Part shown: positions 6,572 through 13,081 of the stretch, piece by piece | How positions within the stretch are numbered: position 1 is the first letter of the stretch | Layout: every line of letters begins with the position of its first letter | Assembly: GCA_023458835.1 (NCBI GenBank) | Contig: JAEWWY010000396.1 | Coordinates: forward strand, 1 to 13,081 | DNA from: Bacillota bacterium | GTDB lineage: Bacteria > Bacillota > Clostridia > Christensenellales > Aristaeellaceae | Direction: 5' to 3' | Length of the DNA stretch: 13,081 bases | Notes under the pieces: generated by a model | What the model saw: the letters and a program-made list of their open reading frames with translations, nothing else | Told to the model about the DNA's origin: nothing | Database searches by the model: none | Translations under genes and position numbers: made by a program

Positions 6572-6599
6572 TTGCAAACAGCGAAAAACGCTGTATGAT
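6572..6599 (+). promoter_or_regulatory. Promoter for the thuA-nfnAB operon
   Basis: TTGCAA (6572-6577), 16 bases, TATGAT (6594-6599). Transcription would begin near 6606, about 50 bases before the ThuA-family start codon. The spacer is filled by the dyad listed separately, so this promoter is probably controlled by a repressor. Confidence 0.6.
6578..6594. promoter_or_regulatory. Operator-like dyad between -35 and -10
   Basis: ACAGCG (6578-6583) and CGCTGT (6589-6594) are perfect inverted half-sites around AAAAA. The 17-bp dyad starts on the base after the -35 and its last base is the first base of the -10. A dimeric repressor bound here would block RNA polymerase. The binding protein is not identifiable from this window; the AraC-type gene downstream is only one candidate. 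Confidence 0.5.
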
Positions 6600-6654
6600 A
6601 CATAGGAAAGCATATCGCTTTTTCCTGCAGCAATCTAAACAAGGAGTGTGGCGC

Positions 6655-7380
6655 ATGGCGATCCGTGTCACCGTTTGGAATGAATTTTATCATGAAAATA
6701 CGAAGGAGAATGTGGCCGCTGTCTATCCCGGCGGCATACACAAGGTCATTGCCGGGTTTCTCGGGGCGGACAAGGATATTCTGGTCCGCACCGCCACCCT
6801 TTTGGAGCCGGAGCACGGCCTTACCGAAGACGTGCTTCGGGAAACGGATGTACTGGTCTGGTGGGGCCATGCCAAGCATGAAGAAGTGGCTGATGAGGTG
6901 GCTGGTCGCGTCGTAAAGCGCGTGCAAAACGGCATGGGCCTGATCGTGCTTCACTCCGGCCACATGTCCAAGCCTTTCAGGTCATTGATGGGTACAAGCT
7001 GTTCCCTGCGCTGGCATGAGGAGGGGGAAAAGGAACGGGTATGGGTCGTCAGCCCCCAGCATCCCATTGCCCGGGGCCTGCCGCCGTACTTTGAGATCCC
7101 CCATGAAGAAATGTATGGGGAACGCTTTGACATCCCCGCGCCGGAGGAGCTGGTATTTTTAAGCTGGTTTCAATCCGGCGAGGTGTTCCGCAGCGGCTGC
7201 TGCTTTACGCGGGGCTACGGGCGCATCTTTTATTTCCAGCCCGGCCATGAAACGTTCCCCGTGTATCACCAAAGGGAGATACAGCAGGTGATTGCAAACG
7301 CCGTGCGCTGGGCCGCACCCAGCTTTGAAGGTGATCCCATTATCAATGGCGACTGGGTCGCCCCGCTGGAAAAGCTGTAA
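6655..7380 (+). CDS. ThuA-family protein (trehalose utilisation / GATase-like fold)
   Basis: 241 residues from ATG 6655, chosen because AAGGAG (6641-6646) sits 8 bases upstream; an earlier in-frame ATG lies before the promoter. Family patterns: VTVWNEFYHE (5-14), VLVWWGHAKHEEV (66-78), LIVLHSGHMSKPF (96-108), LMGTSCSLRW (111-120), HPIARGLPPYFEIPHEEMYGE (136-156), and IFYFQPGHETFPVYH (191-205). This matches ThuA-like proteins, a class I glutamine-amidotransferase-like fold; the rhizobial ThuA acts with the dehydrogenase ThuB on trehalose and related sugars. No ThuB, sugar transporter or hydrolase is next to it, so the substrate is unknown. It lies 23 bp before nfnA, likely on one transcript. 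No signal peptide, so cytoplasmic. Confidence 0.88.
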   Translation: MAIRVTVWNEFYHENTKENVAAVYPGGIHKVIAGFLGADKDILVRTATLLEPEHGLTEDVLRETDVLVWWGHAKHEEVADEVAGRVVKRVQNGMGLIVLHSGHMSKPFRSLMGTSCSLRWHEEGEKERVWVVSPQHPIARGLPPYFEIPHEEMYGERFDIPAPEELVFLSWFQSGEVFRSGCCFTRGYGRIFYFQPGHETFPVYHQREIQQVIANAVRWAAPSFEGDPIINGDWVAPLEKL

Positions 7381-7403
7381 CTCGAGTCAAGGAGGAAGCC
7401 CGT

Positions 7404-8231
7404 TTGTACCAAATCGTAAAAAAGAGGCGGTTGAACGATACCGTCACGCTGATGGAGATTCTTGCGCCCCATGTGGCGAAAAAGGCGCAGCCGGGGCAGT
7501 TTATTATCTTCCGGGTGGACGATCAGGGAGAGCGGATTCCCCTGACCATTGCGGGGTATGACAGGGAGAAGGGCACCGTCACCATTATCTTTCAAAAGGT
7601 GGGCTTTACTACCAACCATCTGGACCAGCAGGCAGAGGGCGGGTTTATCCGCGATTTCGTGGGCCCGCTGGGGGAGCCTTCCCATCTTGAGGGTATACGG
7701 CGCGCCGCGGTGGTAGGCGGCGGGCTGGGGGTGGCCATCGCCTATCCCCAGGCGAAAGCGCTCCATGACGCAGGCGCCAAGGTGGACGGCATCATGGGCT
7801 TTCGAAACGAATCCCTGATTATTTTGGAGCAGGAAATGCGCGCTGCCTGCGAAAACCTGTTTTTGATGACAGACGACGGCTCCAACGGCAACAAGGGCTT
7901 TGTGACCGAAGCGCTGCGAAAACGGATTGAGGAAGGGGCGGGCTACGACGCCGTGGTGGCCATCGGCCCCCTGCCCATGATGAAGGCCGTTTCCGAGCTG
8001 ACAAGGCCCTTTGGGATCAGGACCATCGTGAGCATGAACCCCATCATGATCGATGGCACCGGCATGTGTGGCGGCTGCCGGGTAACGGTAGGCGGCGAAA
8101 CGAAATTCGCCTGTGTGGACGGCCCCGATTTTGACGGCCATCTGGTGGATTTTGACGGGGCCATGGCCCGCTCCCGCATGTACCGGGAGGAGGAGCAGCA
8201 TTTTTGCCGCCTGACGGGAGGAAACCGCTGA
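7404..8231 (+). CDS. nfnA: NfnA: small subunit of NADH-dependent ferredoxin:NADP+ oxidoreductase
   Basis: 275 residues from a TTG start with GGAGG 8 bases upstream. Layout is that of a ferredoxin-reductase-type flavoprotein. The FAD-binding domain has RIPLTIAGYD (44-53), the nucleotide domain begins VVGGGLGVAIAYPQA (103-117), and the C-terminal iron-sulfur lobe has DGTGMCGGC (217-225) and C237. Asp217, Cys222, Cys225 and Cys237 fit the unusual one-Asp, three-Cys [2Fe-2S] site described for NfnA. With NfnB it would couple NADH and reduced ferredoxin to NADP+ reduction by flavin-based bifurcation. It resembles PyrK and sulfide dehydrogenase SudB; the adjacent large subunit favours NfnA. Its stop overlaps the nfnB start by one base. 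Confidence 0.9.
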   Translation: MYQIVKKRRLNDTVTLMEILAPHVAKKAQPGQFIIFRVDDQGERIPLTIAGYDREKGTVTIIFQKVGFTTNHLDQQAEGGFIRDFVGPLGEPSHLEGIRRAAVVGGGLGVAIAYPQAKALHDAGAKVDGIMGFRNESLIILEQEMRAACENLFLMTDDGSNGNKGFVTEALRKRIEEGAGYDAVVAIGPLPMMKAVSELTRPFGIRTIVSMNPIMIDGTGMCGGCRVTVGGETKFACVDGPDFDGHLVDFDGAMARSRMYREEEQHFCRLTGGNR

Positions 8232-9625
8232 TGCCCAATATGCGCAATACCAAAAACCCCATGCCGGAGCAGAAGCCTGAGGAGCGGGCGCGGAATTTTC
8301 AAGAGGTGGCGGAAGGATATACCGCGGAAATGGCTATTGACGAAGCCAAGCGCTGTTTGGGCTGCAAGCACAAACCCTGCGTTTCCGGCTGCCCGGTGAA
8401 TGTACGTATCCCCGAGTTTATTGCCCATATGCAAAAGGGCGATTTTGAGGCCGCCTACGAGGTAATCCGCATGACCAACGCCCTGCCCGCCATCTGCGGA
8501 AGGGTCTGCCCCCAGGAAACGCAATGCGAGGAAAAATGCGTGCGAGGGATCAAGGGGGAGCCGGTGGCCATCGGGCGGCTGGAGCGGTTTGCCGCCGACT
8601 GGGCCATGGCCCATGGCATAGCGGGGCAAAAGCCCGCCGAAAAAAACGGCCGGCGTGTGGCGGTGATCGGCTCCGGCCCTGCGGGTCTGACATGCGCCGG
8701 GGACTTGGCCAAGCTTGGCTATGAGGTGACCATCTTTGAGGCGCTGCATATCCCCGGCGGTGTTTTGACATACTGCATCCCGGAATTCCGCCTGCCCAAG
8801 GCGCTGGTACAAAAAGAGATCGACCAGATCATCGATCTGGGCGTGAACATTGAATTGAACCGGGTGGTGGGCCGTTCCTTCACGGTGGAAGAGCTGATGA
8901 AAGAGCAGCGCTTTGACGCCGTGTTCATAGGCAGCGGCGCGGGCCTTCCGAACTTTCAAAACATACCGGGTGAAAATTTGAACGGCGTCTATTCCGCCAA
9001 TGAATTTTTGACCCGCATCAACCTAATGAAGGCATATGACTATCCCAGGTTTGATACCCCCGTGAAGGTGGGCGGCCATGCGGCGGTGATCGGCGGCGGC
9101 AACGTGGCCATGGACGCCGCCCGCAGCGCCCTGCGGATAGGCGCCAGGGAGGTTTCCATCATCTATCGCCGCAGTGAAGCGGAGATGCCGGCCCGGCGGG
9201 AGGAGATCCACCACGCCAGGGAGGAAGGCATCATCTTCCGCATGCTGACCAACCCCGTCGGCATTATCGGGGATGAAAAGGGCTGCGTGACCGCCATGAC
9301 CTGCGTGGAGATGGAGCTTGGCGAGCCAGACGCTTCCGGCCGCCGCCGCCCCGTTGCAAAACCAGGCAGCGCCTTTACCCTGCCTGTGGATACGGTGATC
9401 GTGGCCATCGGCAACAGCCCCAATCCCCTCATCAAAAAAACCACCCCGGAGCTTAAAACCCAAAAGTGGGGCGGCATCCTTGCCGATGAGGAAACGGGCC
9501 GCACCAGCATGGATGGCGTATGGGCGGGGGGCGATACCGTCACCGGGGCGGCCACCGTTATCCTGGCCATGGGCGCGGGGAAGAAAGCCGCCAAGGATAT
9601 TCATGAATACCTGTCCGGAAAATAA
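8231..9625 (+). CDS. nfnB: NfnB: large subunit of NADH-dependent ferredoxin:NADP+ oxidoreductase
   Basis: 464 residues from ATG 8231, which shares a base with the nfnA TGA; GGGAGG about 9 bases upstream supports it over an earlier in-frame ATG inside nfnA. The N-terminal domain has two cysteine groups for [4Fe-4S] clusters: C42, C45, C50, C54 and C89, C93, C99, C103. Then comes an FAD Rossmann motif VIGSGPAGLTCAGDLA (145-160), an NADP-type motif VIGGGNVAMDAAR, and a C-terminal GGDTVTGAATVILAMGAGKKAA flavin-binding end. This is the GltD/glutamate-synthase-small-subunit family. The NfnA partner indicates NfnB, the FAD site where bifurcation occurs, rather than a free-standing glutamate synthase subunit. 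No large glutamate synthase subunit is nearby. Confidence 0.92.
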   Translation: MPNMRNTKNPMPEQKPEERARNFQEVAEGYTAEMAIDEAKRCLGCKHKPCVSGCPVNVRIPEFIAHMQKGDFEAAYEVIRMTNALPAICGRVCPQETQCEEKCVRGIKGEPVAIGRLERFAADWAMAHGIAGQKPAEKNGRRVAVIGSGPAGLTCAGDLAKLGYEVTIFEALHIPGGVLTYCIPEFRLPKALVQKEIDQIIDLGVNIELNRVVGRSFTVEELMKEQRFDAVFIGSGAGLPNFQNIPGENLNGVYSANEFLTRINLMKAYDYPRFDTPVKVGGHAAVIGGGNVAMDAARSALRIGAREVSIIYRRSEAEMPARREEIHHAREEGIIFRMLTNPVGIIGDEKGCVTAMTCVEMELGEPDASGRRRPVAKPGSAFTLPVDTVIVAIGNSPNPLIKKTTPELKTQKWGGILADEETGRTSMDGVWAGGDTVTGAATVILAMGAGKKAAKDIHEYLSGK

Positions 9626-9669
9626 CGGCCGGCAAGCATTCCAAACCTTTTTCTGCCGAGGTAAAAACG

Positions 9670-10272
9670 ATGCTGGATAAAACCATTGCCTACAAAAACA
9701 TCCTGATGCGGGCGGAAGCGCTTTCCCCATCCTTTTCCTTCCGCCTTCCGGAAGGCTTCCGGATCAAGCCCTATGAACCGGGCGATGAGGCGCAGTGGGC
9801 GGCTATCGAAACATCCGTGGGGGAATTTGACACCGAAGCGGAAGCGAAAGAATATTTTGTCAAGTCATTTTTTCCTTACCCGGATGAGATCCGCCGCCGC
9901 TGCTTTTTTGCGCTGTCGCCCGGAGGCGAATATGCAGGCACCTGCACCGCATGGTTCCTGACCGGAGAATCCGGTGAAACAGGCCTCGTACACTGGCTCG
10001 GGGTCAAACCTTTGTACCAGGGACTGGGCCTTGGCAAGGCACTTTTGGGCAAAACCATGCAGTTTTTTGAGGCAGCCGACGCCTACCCTGCGTACCTGCA
10101 TACCCAGACCTGGAGTCACAAGGCCATTGGGCTGTATATTGCGGCAGGCTTCTTTCTTTTGAAAAAAGATACTTTTCAGGAAAACCCCAACGACTACCAT
10201 GAGGCCATGGAGGTTTTGAAAGAAGCTGTGCCGCAGGAGAGGCTGCAACATTGGATGGCTTGCGCAAAATAA
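9670..10272 (+). CDS. GNAT-family N-acetyltransferase
   Basis: 200 residues. The acetyl-CoA binding motif A is VHWLGVKPLYQGLGLGKALL (107-126), with the Q-x-x-G-x-G pyrophosphate loop. Motif B follows as HKAIGLYIAAGF (150-161). The N-terminal half has RIKPYEPGDEAQWAAI (31-46), typical of the fold's first strand and helix. The substrate cannot be told. ATG with GAGGT about 7 bases upstream; 44 bp after nfnB with no convincing terminator between, so it may be the last gene of the thuA-nfnAB transcript. A functional link to NfnAB is not evident. Confidence 0.85.
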   Translation: MLDKTIAYKNILMRAEALSPSFSFRLPEGFRIKPYEPGDEAQWAAIETSVGEFDTEAEAKEYFVKSFFPYPDEIRRRCFFALSPGGEYAGTCTAWFLTGESGETGLVHWLGVKPLYQGLGLGKALLGKTMQFFEAADAYPAYLHTQTWSHKAIGLYIAAGFFLLKKDTFQENPNDYHEAMEVLKEAVPQERLQHWMACAK

Positions 10273-10285
10273 TGTGCAATGCCAT

Positions 10286-10301
10286 AAGGCAGGCTGGCCT
10301 T
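10286..10301 (+). terminator. Weak possible terminator after the GNAT gene
   Basis: AAGGC and GCCTT form a 5-bp stem around a 6-base loop (10291-10296), followed by TGTTAG rather than a clean T run. It lies 14 bases past the GNAT stop and before the regulator's promoter, so the place is right, but the structure is weak. Confidence 0.25.
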
Positions 10302-10335
10302 TGTTAGAATTTGCAAAGAAATGTCCGCCGGACCG

Positions 10336-10344
10336 TGCTACAAT
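10336..10344 (+). promoter_or_regulatory. Extended -10 promoter for the AraC-type regulator
   Basis: TGC followed by TACAAT gives an exact extended -10 (TGn-TACAAT). TTGCAA lies at 10311-10316 but 22 bases away, too far for a normal -35. A small dyad GTCC-GCC-GGAC (10323-10333) is just upstream and could be an autoregulatory site. The start would fall near 10351, about 18 bases before the chosen GTG. Confidence 0.5.
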
Positions 10345-10368
10345 AAACCCATGGGGGGTGTTGCAGCC

Positions 10369-11337
10369 GTGAAGGCGGATTATTTTCAATTGCTGAGCGA
10401 CAGCGTCGCATATATGGAGCAGCATATCGAAGGCCGGCTTTGCGCCGATGCGGTTGCCGCAGTTGCCCATTATTCCTATCCGCACTTTGCCCGCATCTTT
10501 TCGGATGTGGTGGGCATGTCCCCGCTCGCCTACGCCGCAAGGCGCAAGCTTACCCGGGCTGCAAGGGATTTGCTGGAGACGGACAGGGAGATTGCGGATA
10601 TTGCCCTGAATTCCGGCTTTGAATCCCAGCAGACGTTTACCAGGGCGTTCACGGGTGAATTTGGCATGCCGCCGCTCAAATACCGCAAGCGGGGGCTCCC
10701 CGAGGGCATGACGCTTCCTTTTGCTCTCACCTTCGAGGAACAATTCTCTGCACCGGAGACCGTCCTCTGCCGGCTGCCTGAAATGGAGGTGGCCTCCTTT
10801 TCCGCTTACGGTCATGTCCTGCCTAAAAACCGTGAAAAGCAGTGGGACAAAACCGTAGCTAAGGCGTGGACCGGCCTTATATTCTGGCAGATGGCACTCC
10901 ATTTCCGGCGGGAACACGGACCGGCCGCGGTCCTTCCCTCTGTAAAGGAGCAGGGCCGGTTCTTTGTGGAGCGCGGCCTTCATCTGCCGCCGCACACCCG
11001 GTATTTCGGCTACAACCATCCCTACCCCTGTGAGGATACTGAGTTTGGCTATGTGGCATTGGCCCCTGTGGATGCGCTTTCCCCCTTGGAAAGGAAGGAT
11101 GCACAGCAGGCGGGAATTACATTGACCACCTCGCCCGGCGGATTGTATGCTACGGTTCCGGCGGCTTATGGAACAGGCTCAGACCTTTCCTTGAAGTGGA
11201 AGGCGCTGCATGCCTGGCTGAACGAAACGGCGGAATATGATTACGGTGATCATCCATGGCTGGAGGAGCATCTTACACTGCCCGGCAAGGGCGGATTTCA
11301 CGGGTTCCGCTTATGGATGGCCATACGGGAAACATGA
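10369..11337 (+). CDS. AraC-type transcriptional regulator with GyrI-like effector domain
   Basis: 322 residues from GTG 10369, chosen because GGGGGGTG (10353-10360) lies about 8 bases upstream and the extended -10 is at 10339-10344. Earlier in-frame ATGs at 10321 and 10351 would be upstream of, or at, the transcript start. Residues 1-108 hold two helix-turn-helix units; the second is IADIALNSGFESQQTFTRAF (75-94), followed by GMPPLKYRKRG. Residues about 120-322 look like a GyrI-like small-molecule binding domain. N-terminal AraC plus C-terminal GyrI-like domain is the Rob-like layout, often tied to multidrug or stress responses. It converges on a MATE exporter gene, a plausible target. The ligand is unknown. 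Confidence 0.87.
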   Translation: MKADYFQLLSDSVAYMEQHIEGRLCADAVAAVAHYSYPHFARIFSDVVGMSPLAYAARRKLTRAARDLLETDREIADIALNSGFESQQTFTRAFTGEFGMPPLKYRKRGLPEGMTLPFALTFEEQFSAPETVLCRLPEMEVASFSAYGHVLPKNREKQWDKTVAKAWTGLIFWQMALHFRREHGPAAVLPSVKEQGRFFVERGLHLPPHTRYFGYNHPYPCEDTEFGYVALAPVDALSPLERKDAQQAGITLTTSPGGLYATVPAAYGTGSDLSLKWKALHAWLNETAEYDYGDHPWLEEHLTLPGKGGFHGFRLWMAIRET

Positions 11338-11348
11338 TTACATCATGT
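11332..11348. terminator. Dyad across the touching stop codons of the regulator and MATE genes
   Basis: ACATGAT (11332-11338) and ATCATGT (11342-11348) are perfect inverted arms around TAC. With a two-base bulge they extend to GGG/CCC. The dyad covers the last bases of both convergent genes. No T run follows on either strand, so it would be at best a weak bidirectional terminator. Confidence 0.35.
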
Positions 11349-12711
11349 CCCCGGCCACATGCTTGTCCGCCACGTTTACCCTCCAGCGGCCTGAAATAAA
11401 AAATCCCAATACCATCAGCAACGAAATGAAAGAAGCCACCGGCGCGCCCAGGCCCAGGCCCTTCAGCCCCCAGCCCAGCACCTTGCCAAACAGATAGGAA
11501 GCCGGAATTCTTCCAAGCAAGGAAGACGTCAAGCCCGTAAACAGAGAAAATGTCGTGTGCCCGGCGCCGATGTACAGGCCGTTCAGGCAAAACACAAAGG
11601 GCACGATCAAATAATCAAAGCAGAAGGAGCGCATATAGGCAACGCCGTCGGCTATGGTTTTTGGATTCTGGTCGAAAAGCCCGATGATGGCTTCCGGAAA
11701 AAGCTGGGCGACGGCAAAGGCGGTCAGGCTGAAGCCAAGAGCGATGACCATTCCGATCCTGGCGGATTTCAATGCCCTGTCCCACTTGTTGGCGCCAATG
11801 TTCTGCGCCGCCATGGTGGATACGGCTGCGCTCATGCCAATGGCGGGCAGGATGGCAAAGCTGTTGAACTTGCCGACGATGCCTACGGCCGCGGAAGCCG
11901 TCACGCCGCCGATGGCATTGACCAGCGCCGTAATGAACAGGAATGACATACTGACAATGGTATTCTGTATGGCGGCCGGCGTGCCGATTTTCAGAATGGC
12001 CTTAAGCTGTATCCGGTCGATGCGGAAGGAATTCAGCTTGAAATCAAACAGGAAATCTTTCCGCTTCAGGTATTGGATACACAGGATCAGCGACAGCCCC
12101 TGGGAGATCACCGTAGCGATGGCCGCTCCCAGCGCGCCCATTTTCAGCGGCCACACCAGGATGATATCCAGCACAACATTCGTGGCACAGGCGATGGATA
12201 CAAATATCAGCGGGCGCTTGCTGTCGCCCATGCCCCTGAGCACCGCGCTCAGCGCGTTATAGCCAAAGATAAAAACGATGCCCGTCACCGTGACCCACAA
12301 ATAATTGCTGGTTTCAGAAAACGATTCCTGCGGCGTGCTTAACAGATACAAGACCTGATTTTTCAAAAACAGCATCGTTACCGTGATGACAACAGCCGCC
12401 GCCATCAGCCCCGTAAACAGCGTGGAGACGGTCTTTTTCAGTTTTTCCCGGTTGCCGCTGCCGATATATTGGGCTATCAGCACCGTGCCGCCCGTGCACA
12501 GGCCCATGATCAGGTTGGTAAGGATAAAGGTTACCTGGCCGCCGATGTTGACGCCCGCTATGCTGGCCGTGCCGCTGAACTTGCCTACCACCCACATGTC
12601 CGCCACATTGTACAGCGATTGCACGATGTTGGACAGCAAAAAGGGCACCGAAAAGCGGACAAGGCCCCTTAGTACGCTCCCCTGGGAAAGGTTGTTTTCA
12701 AACCGGTCCAT
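11338..12711 (-). CDS. MATE-family multidrug/cation efflux transporter
   Basis: 457 residues, the usual length for MATE exporters, with about twelve hydrophobic segments in two related halves. Typical features are FSVPFLLSNIVQSLYNVADMWVVGKF (about 20-45) in helix 1, GLCTGGTVLIAQYIGSGN (71-88) and GYNALSAVLRGMGDSKRP in the first half, with the counterpart AAVSTMAAQNIGANKWDRA in the second half. It should export cationic drugs or metabolites by Na+ or H+ antiport; substrate is not predictable. ATG with AAAGGAT about 7 bases upstream. The stop abuts that of the AraC-type gene on the other strand, with no spacer. A strong promoter and large dyad precede it. Confidence 0.93.
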   Translation of the reverse strand: MDRFENNLSQGSVLRGLVRFSVPFLLSNIVQSLYNVADMWVVGKFSGTASIAGVNIGGQVTFILTNLIMGLCTGGTVLIAQYIGSGNREKLKKTVSTLFTGLMAAAVVITVTMLFLKNQVLYLLSTPQESFSETSNYLWVTVTGIVFIFGYNALSAVLRGMGDSKRPLIFVSIACATNVVLDIILVWPLKMGALGAAIATVISQGLSLILCIQYLKRKDFLFDFKLNSFRIDRIQLKAILKIGTPAAIQNTIVSMSFLFITALVNAIGGVTASAAVGIVGKFNSFAILPAIGMSAAVSTMAAQNIGANKWDRALKSARIGMVIALGFSLTAFAVAQLFPEAIIGLFDQNPKTIADGVAYMRSFCFDYLIVPFVFCLNGLYIGAGHTTFSLFTGLTSSLLGRIPASYLFGKVLGWGLKGLGLGAPVASFISLLMVLGFFISGRWRVNVADKHVAGDMM

Positions 12712-12734
12712 ACGTACATCCTTTAATCAAAAAT

Positions 12735-12768
12735 TGCGTTATGCCGTCAATAAGACGAACATAACGCA
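12735..12768 (-). promoter_or_regulatory. Large dyad at the MATE transcript start (operator or upstream terminator)
   Basis: TGCGTTATG (12735-12743) and CATAACGCA (12760-12768) are perfect 9-bp arms. Inside them CGTC (12745-12748) and GACG (12754-12757) form a second stem around AATAA. On the minus strand the structure is followed by a T run (plus-strand A 12729-12733). It begins at the last base of the MATE -10 box, so for the MATE promoter it works as DNA, as an operator over the start site. For transcripts coming from the gene upstream it has the form of an intrinsic terminator. Both roles are possible. Confidence 0.55.
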
Positions 12769-12796
12769 TTGTAACAGAATCCCCGGCAAGTTGCAA
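12768..12796 (-). promoter_or_regulatory. Sigma-70-type promoter for the MATE gene
   Basis: Read on the minus strand: TTGCAA (12796-12791), 17 bases, TACAAT (12773-12768), with TGT before the -10 giving an extended -10 as well. The predicted start is near 12761, about 50 bases before the ATG. It is the best-formed promoter in the window. Confidence 0.7.
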
Positions 12797-12818
12797 AGGA
12801 AAAGGCGCAAATCGTTTT

Positions 12819-13081
12819 TTAGTCCTTCACCGTGGCCCGACGCATCAAAAGAAAGCTTAACGTTCCGGCCGCGGCGGTGCACAGAATGCTGAAAAGAACG
12901 GCACGGTAGGGATACAACTGTATTGCCTGCTGTTGATTGATTAGGTCTCCAAACAGACTGATGGCCATATCCTTCCAATTGTCATATCCAAAGGCAAATG
13001 CGGCTATATTTCCAAGGAATTCAAAAATAGCACCCTTGGTATACAGGCCGTCAATCAGGGGGAGCACGATGAAGACCAGCG
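12819..13081 (-). CDS. C-terminal fragment of a membrane protein (possibly an ABC-2-type permease)
   Basis: The reading frame stays open through the window edge, so this is the 3' part of a longer gene; the GTG at 13067 is an internal codon rather than a clear start. About 87 codons are visible. They hold a hydrophobic stretch at the edge (LVFIVLPLIDGLY), a soluble loop with acidic and Gln-rich parts (FGYDNWKDM, DLINQQQ), and a last membrane helix YRAVLFSILCTAAAGTLSFLL followed by a basic end RRATVKD. A final helix with a short Arg/Lys/Asp tail is common in ABC-2-type permeases, but nothing here is diagnostic. It is 107 bp upstream of the MATE gene, same strand, with a likely terminator between. 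Confidence 0.6.
   Translation of the reverse strand, partial: LVFIVLPLIDGLYTKGAIFEFLGNIAAFAFGYDNWKDMAISLFGDLINQQQAIQLYPYRAVLFSILCTAAAGTLSFLLMRRATVKD

Noticed and set aside
7266..8201. Minus-strand frame opposite nfnA
   Set aside because: nfnA has a full family pattern with cofactor ligands; the opposite frame has none.
8231..9625. Glutamate synthase small subunit (gltD) instead of nfnB
   Set aside because: Same family, but it overlaps a gene for an NfnA-type partner and no large glutamate synthase subunit is present nearby.
9626..9669. Possible terminator between nfnB and the GNAT gene
   Set aside because: Only a 5-bp inverted repeat with a long loop and no T run after it.
9865..11019. 384-codon minus-strand frame across the GNAT and AraC-type genes
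   Set aside because: It spans two real genes and the promoter between them, and shows no recognisable domain.

Overview
The window looks like chromosome from an anaerobic, fairly GC-rich Firmicute, most likely an uncultured gut-type clostridium. The evidence is strong AGGAGG-type ribosome binding sites, frequent GTG and TTG starts, a classical F-type ATPase operon, and an NfnAB-type pair, which is typical of anaerobes. This is inference from gene content; no rRNA or other phylogenetic marker is present.

Left half, minus strand (about 6504 down to 15): a complete F1Fo ATP synthase operon in standard order, small membrane subunit (AtpI/AtpR-like), a (atpB), c (atpE), b (atpF), delta (atpH), alpha (atpA), gamma (atpG), beta (atpD), epsilon (atpC). 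A TTGCAT-N17-TATAAT promoter precedes it. A terminator-like hairpin lies almost at the predicted transcript start. The operon ends in a long rho-independent terminator behind two further palindromes. Genes from atpF to atpC overlap or lie 3 bp apart. Two subunits are unusual. Delta is only 80 residues and has only the C-terminal domain; it sits in the same frame as atpF, separated by a TGA and one codon. Subunit c has AxAxAxS where most bacteria have GxGxGxG in helix 1, and a mixed ion-site signature.

Middle, plus strand (6572-10272): a promoter with a perfect dyad filling its -35/-10 spacer, then a ThuA-family protein, nfnA, nfnB and a GNAT acetyltransferase, closely spaced and probably one transcript. 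NfnAB is expected to be the electron-bifurcating NADH-dependent reduced ferredoxin:NADP+ oxidoreductase, so it would supply NADPH.

Right end: an AraC-type regulator with a GyrI-like effector domain (plus) converges on a MATE multidrug exporter (minus), with stop codons touching across a dyad. The MATE gene has a good promoter overlapping a large dyad. Upstream of it is the C-terminal end of a membrane protein cut by the window edge.

No mobile element, CRISPR array, tRNA or rRNA was seen. The window is mostly core metabolism. The best candidate for something undescribed is the minimal delta subunit placed in frame behind subunit b.
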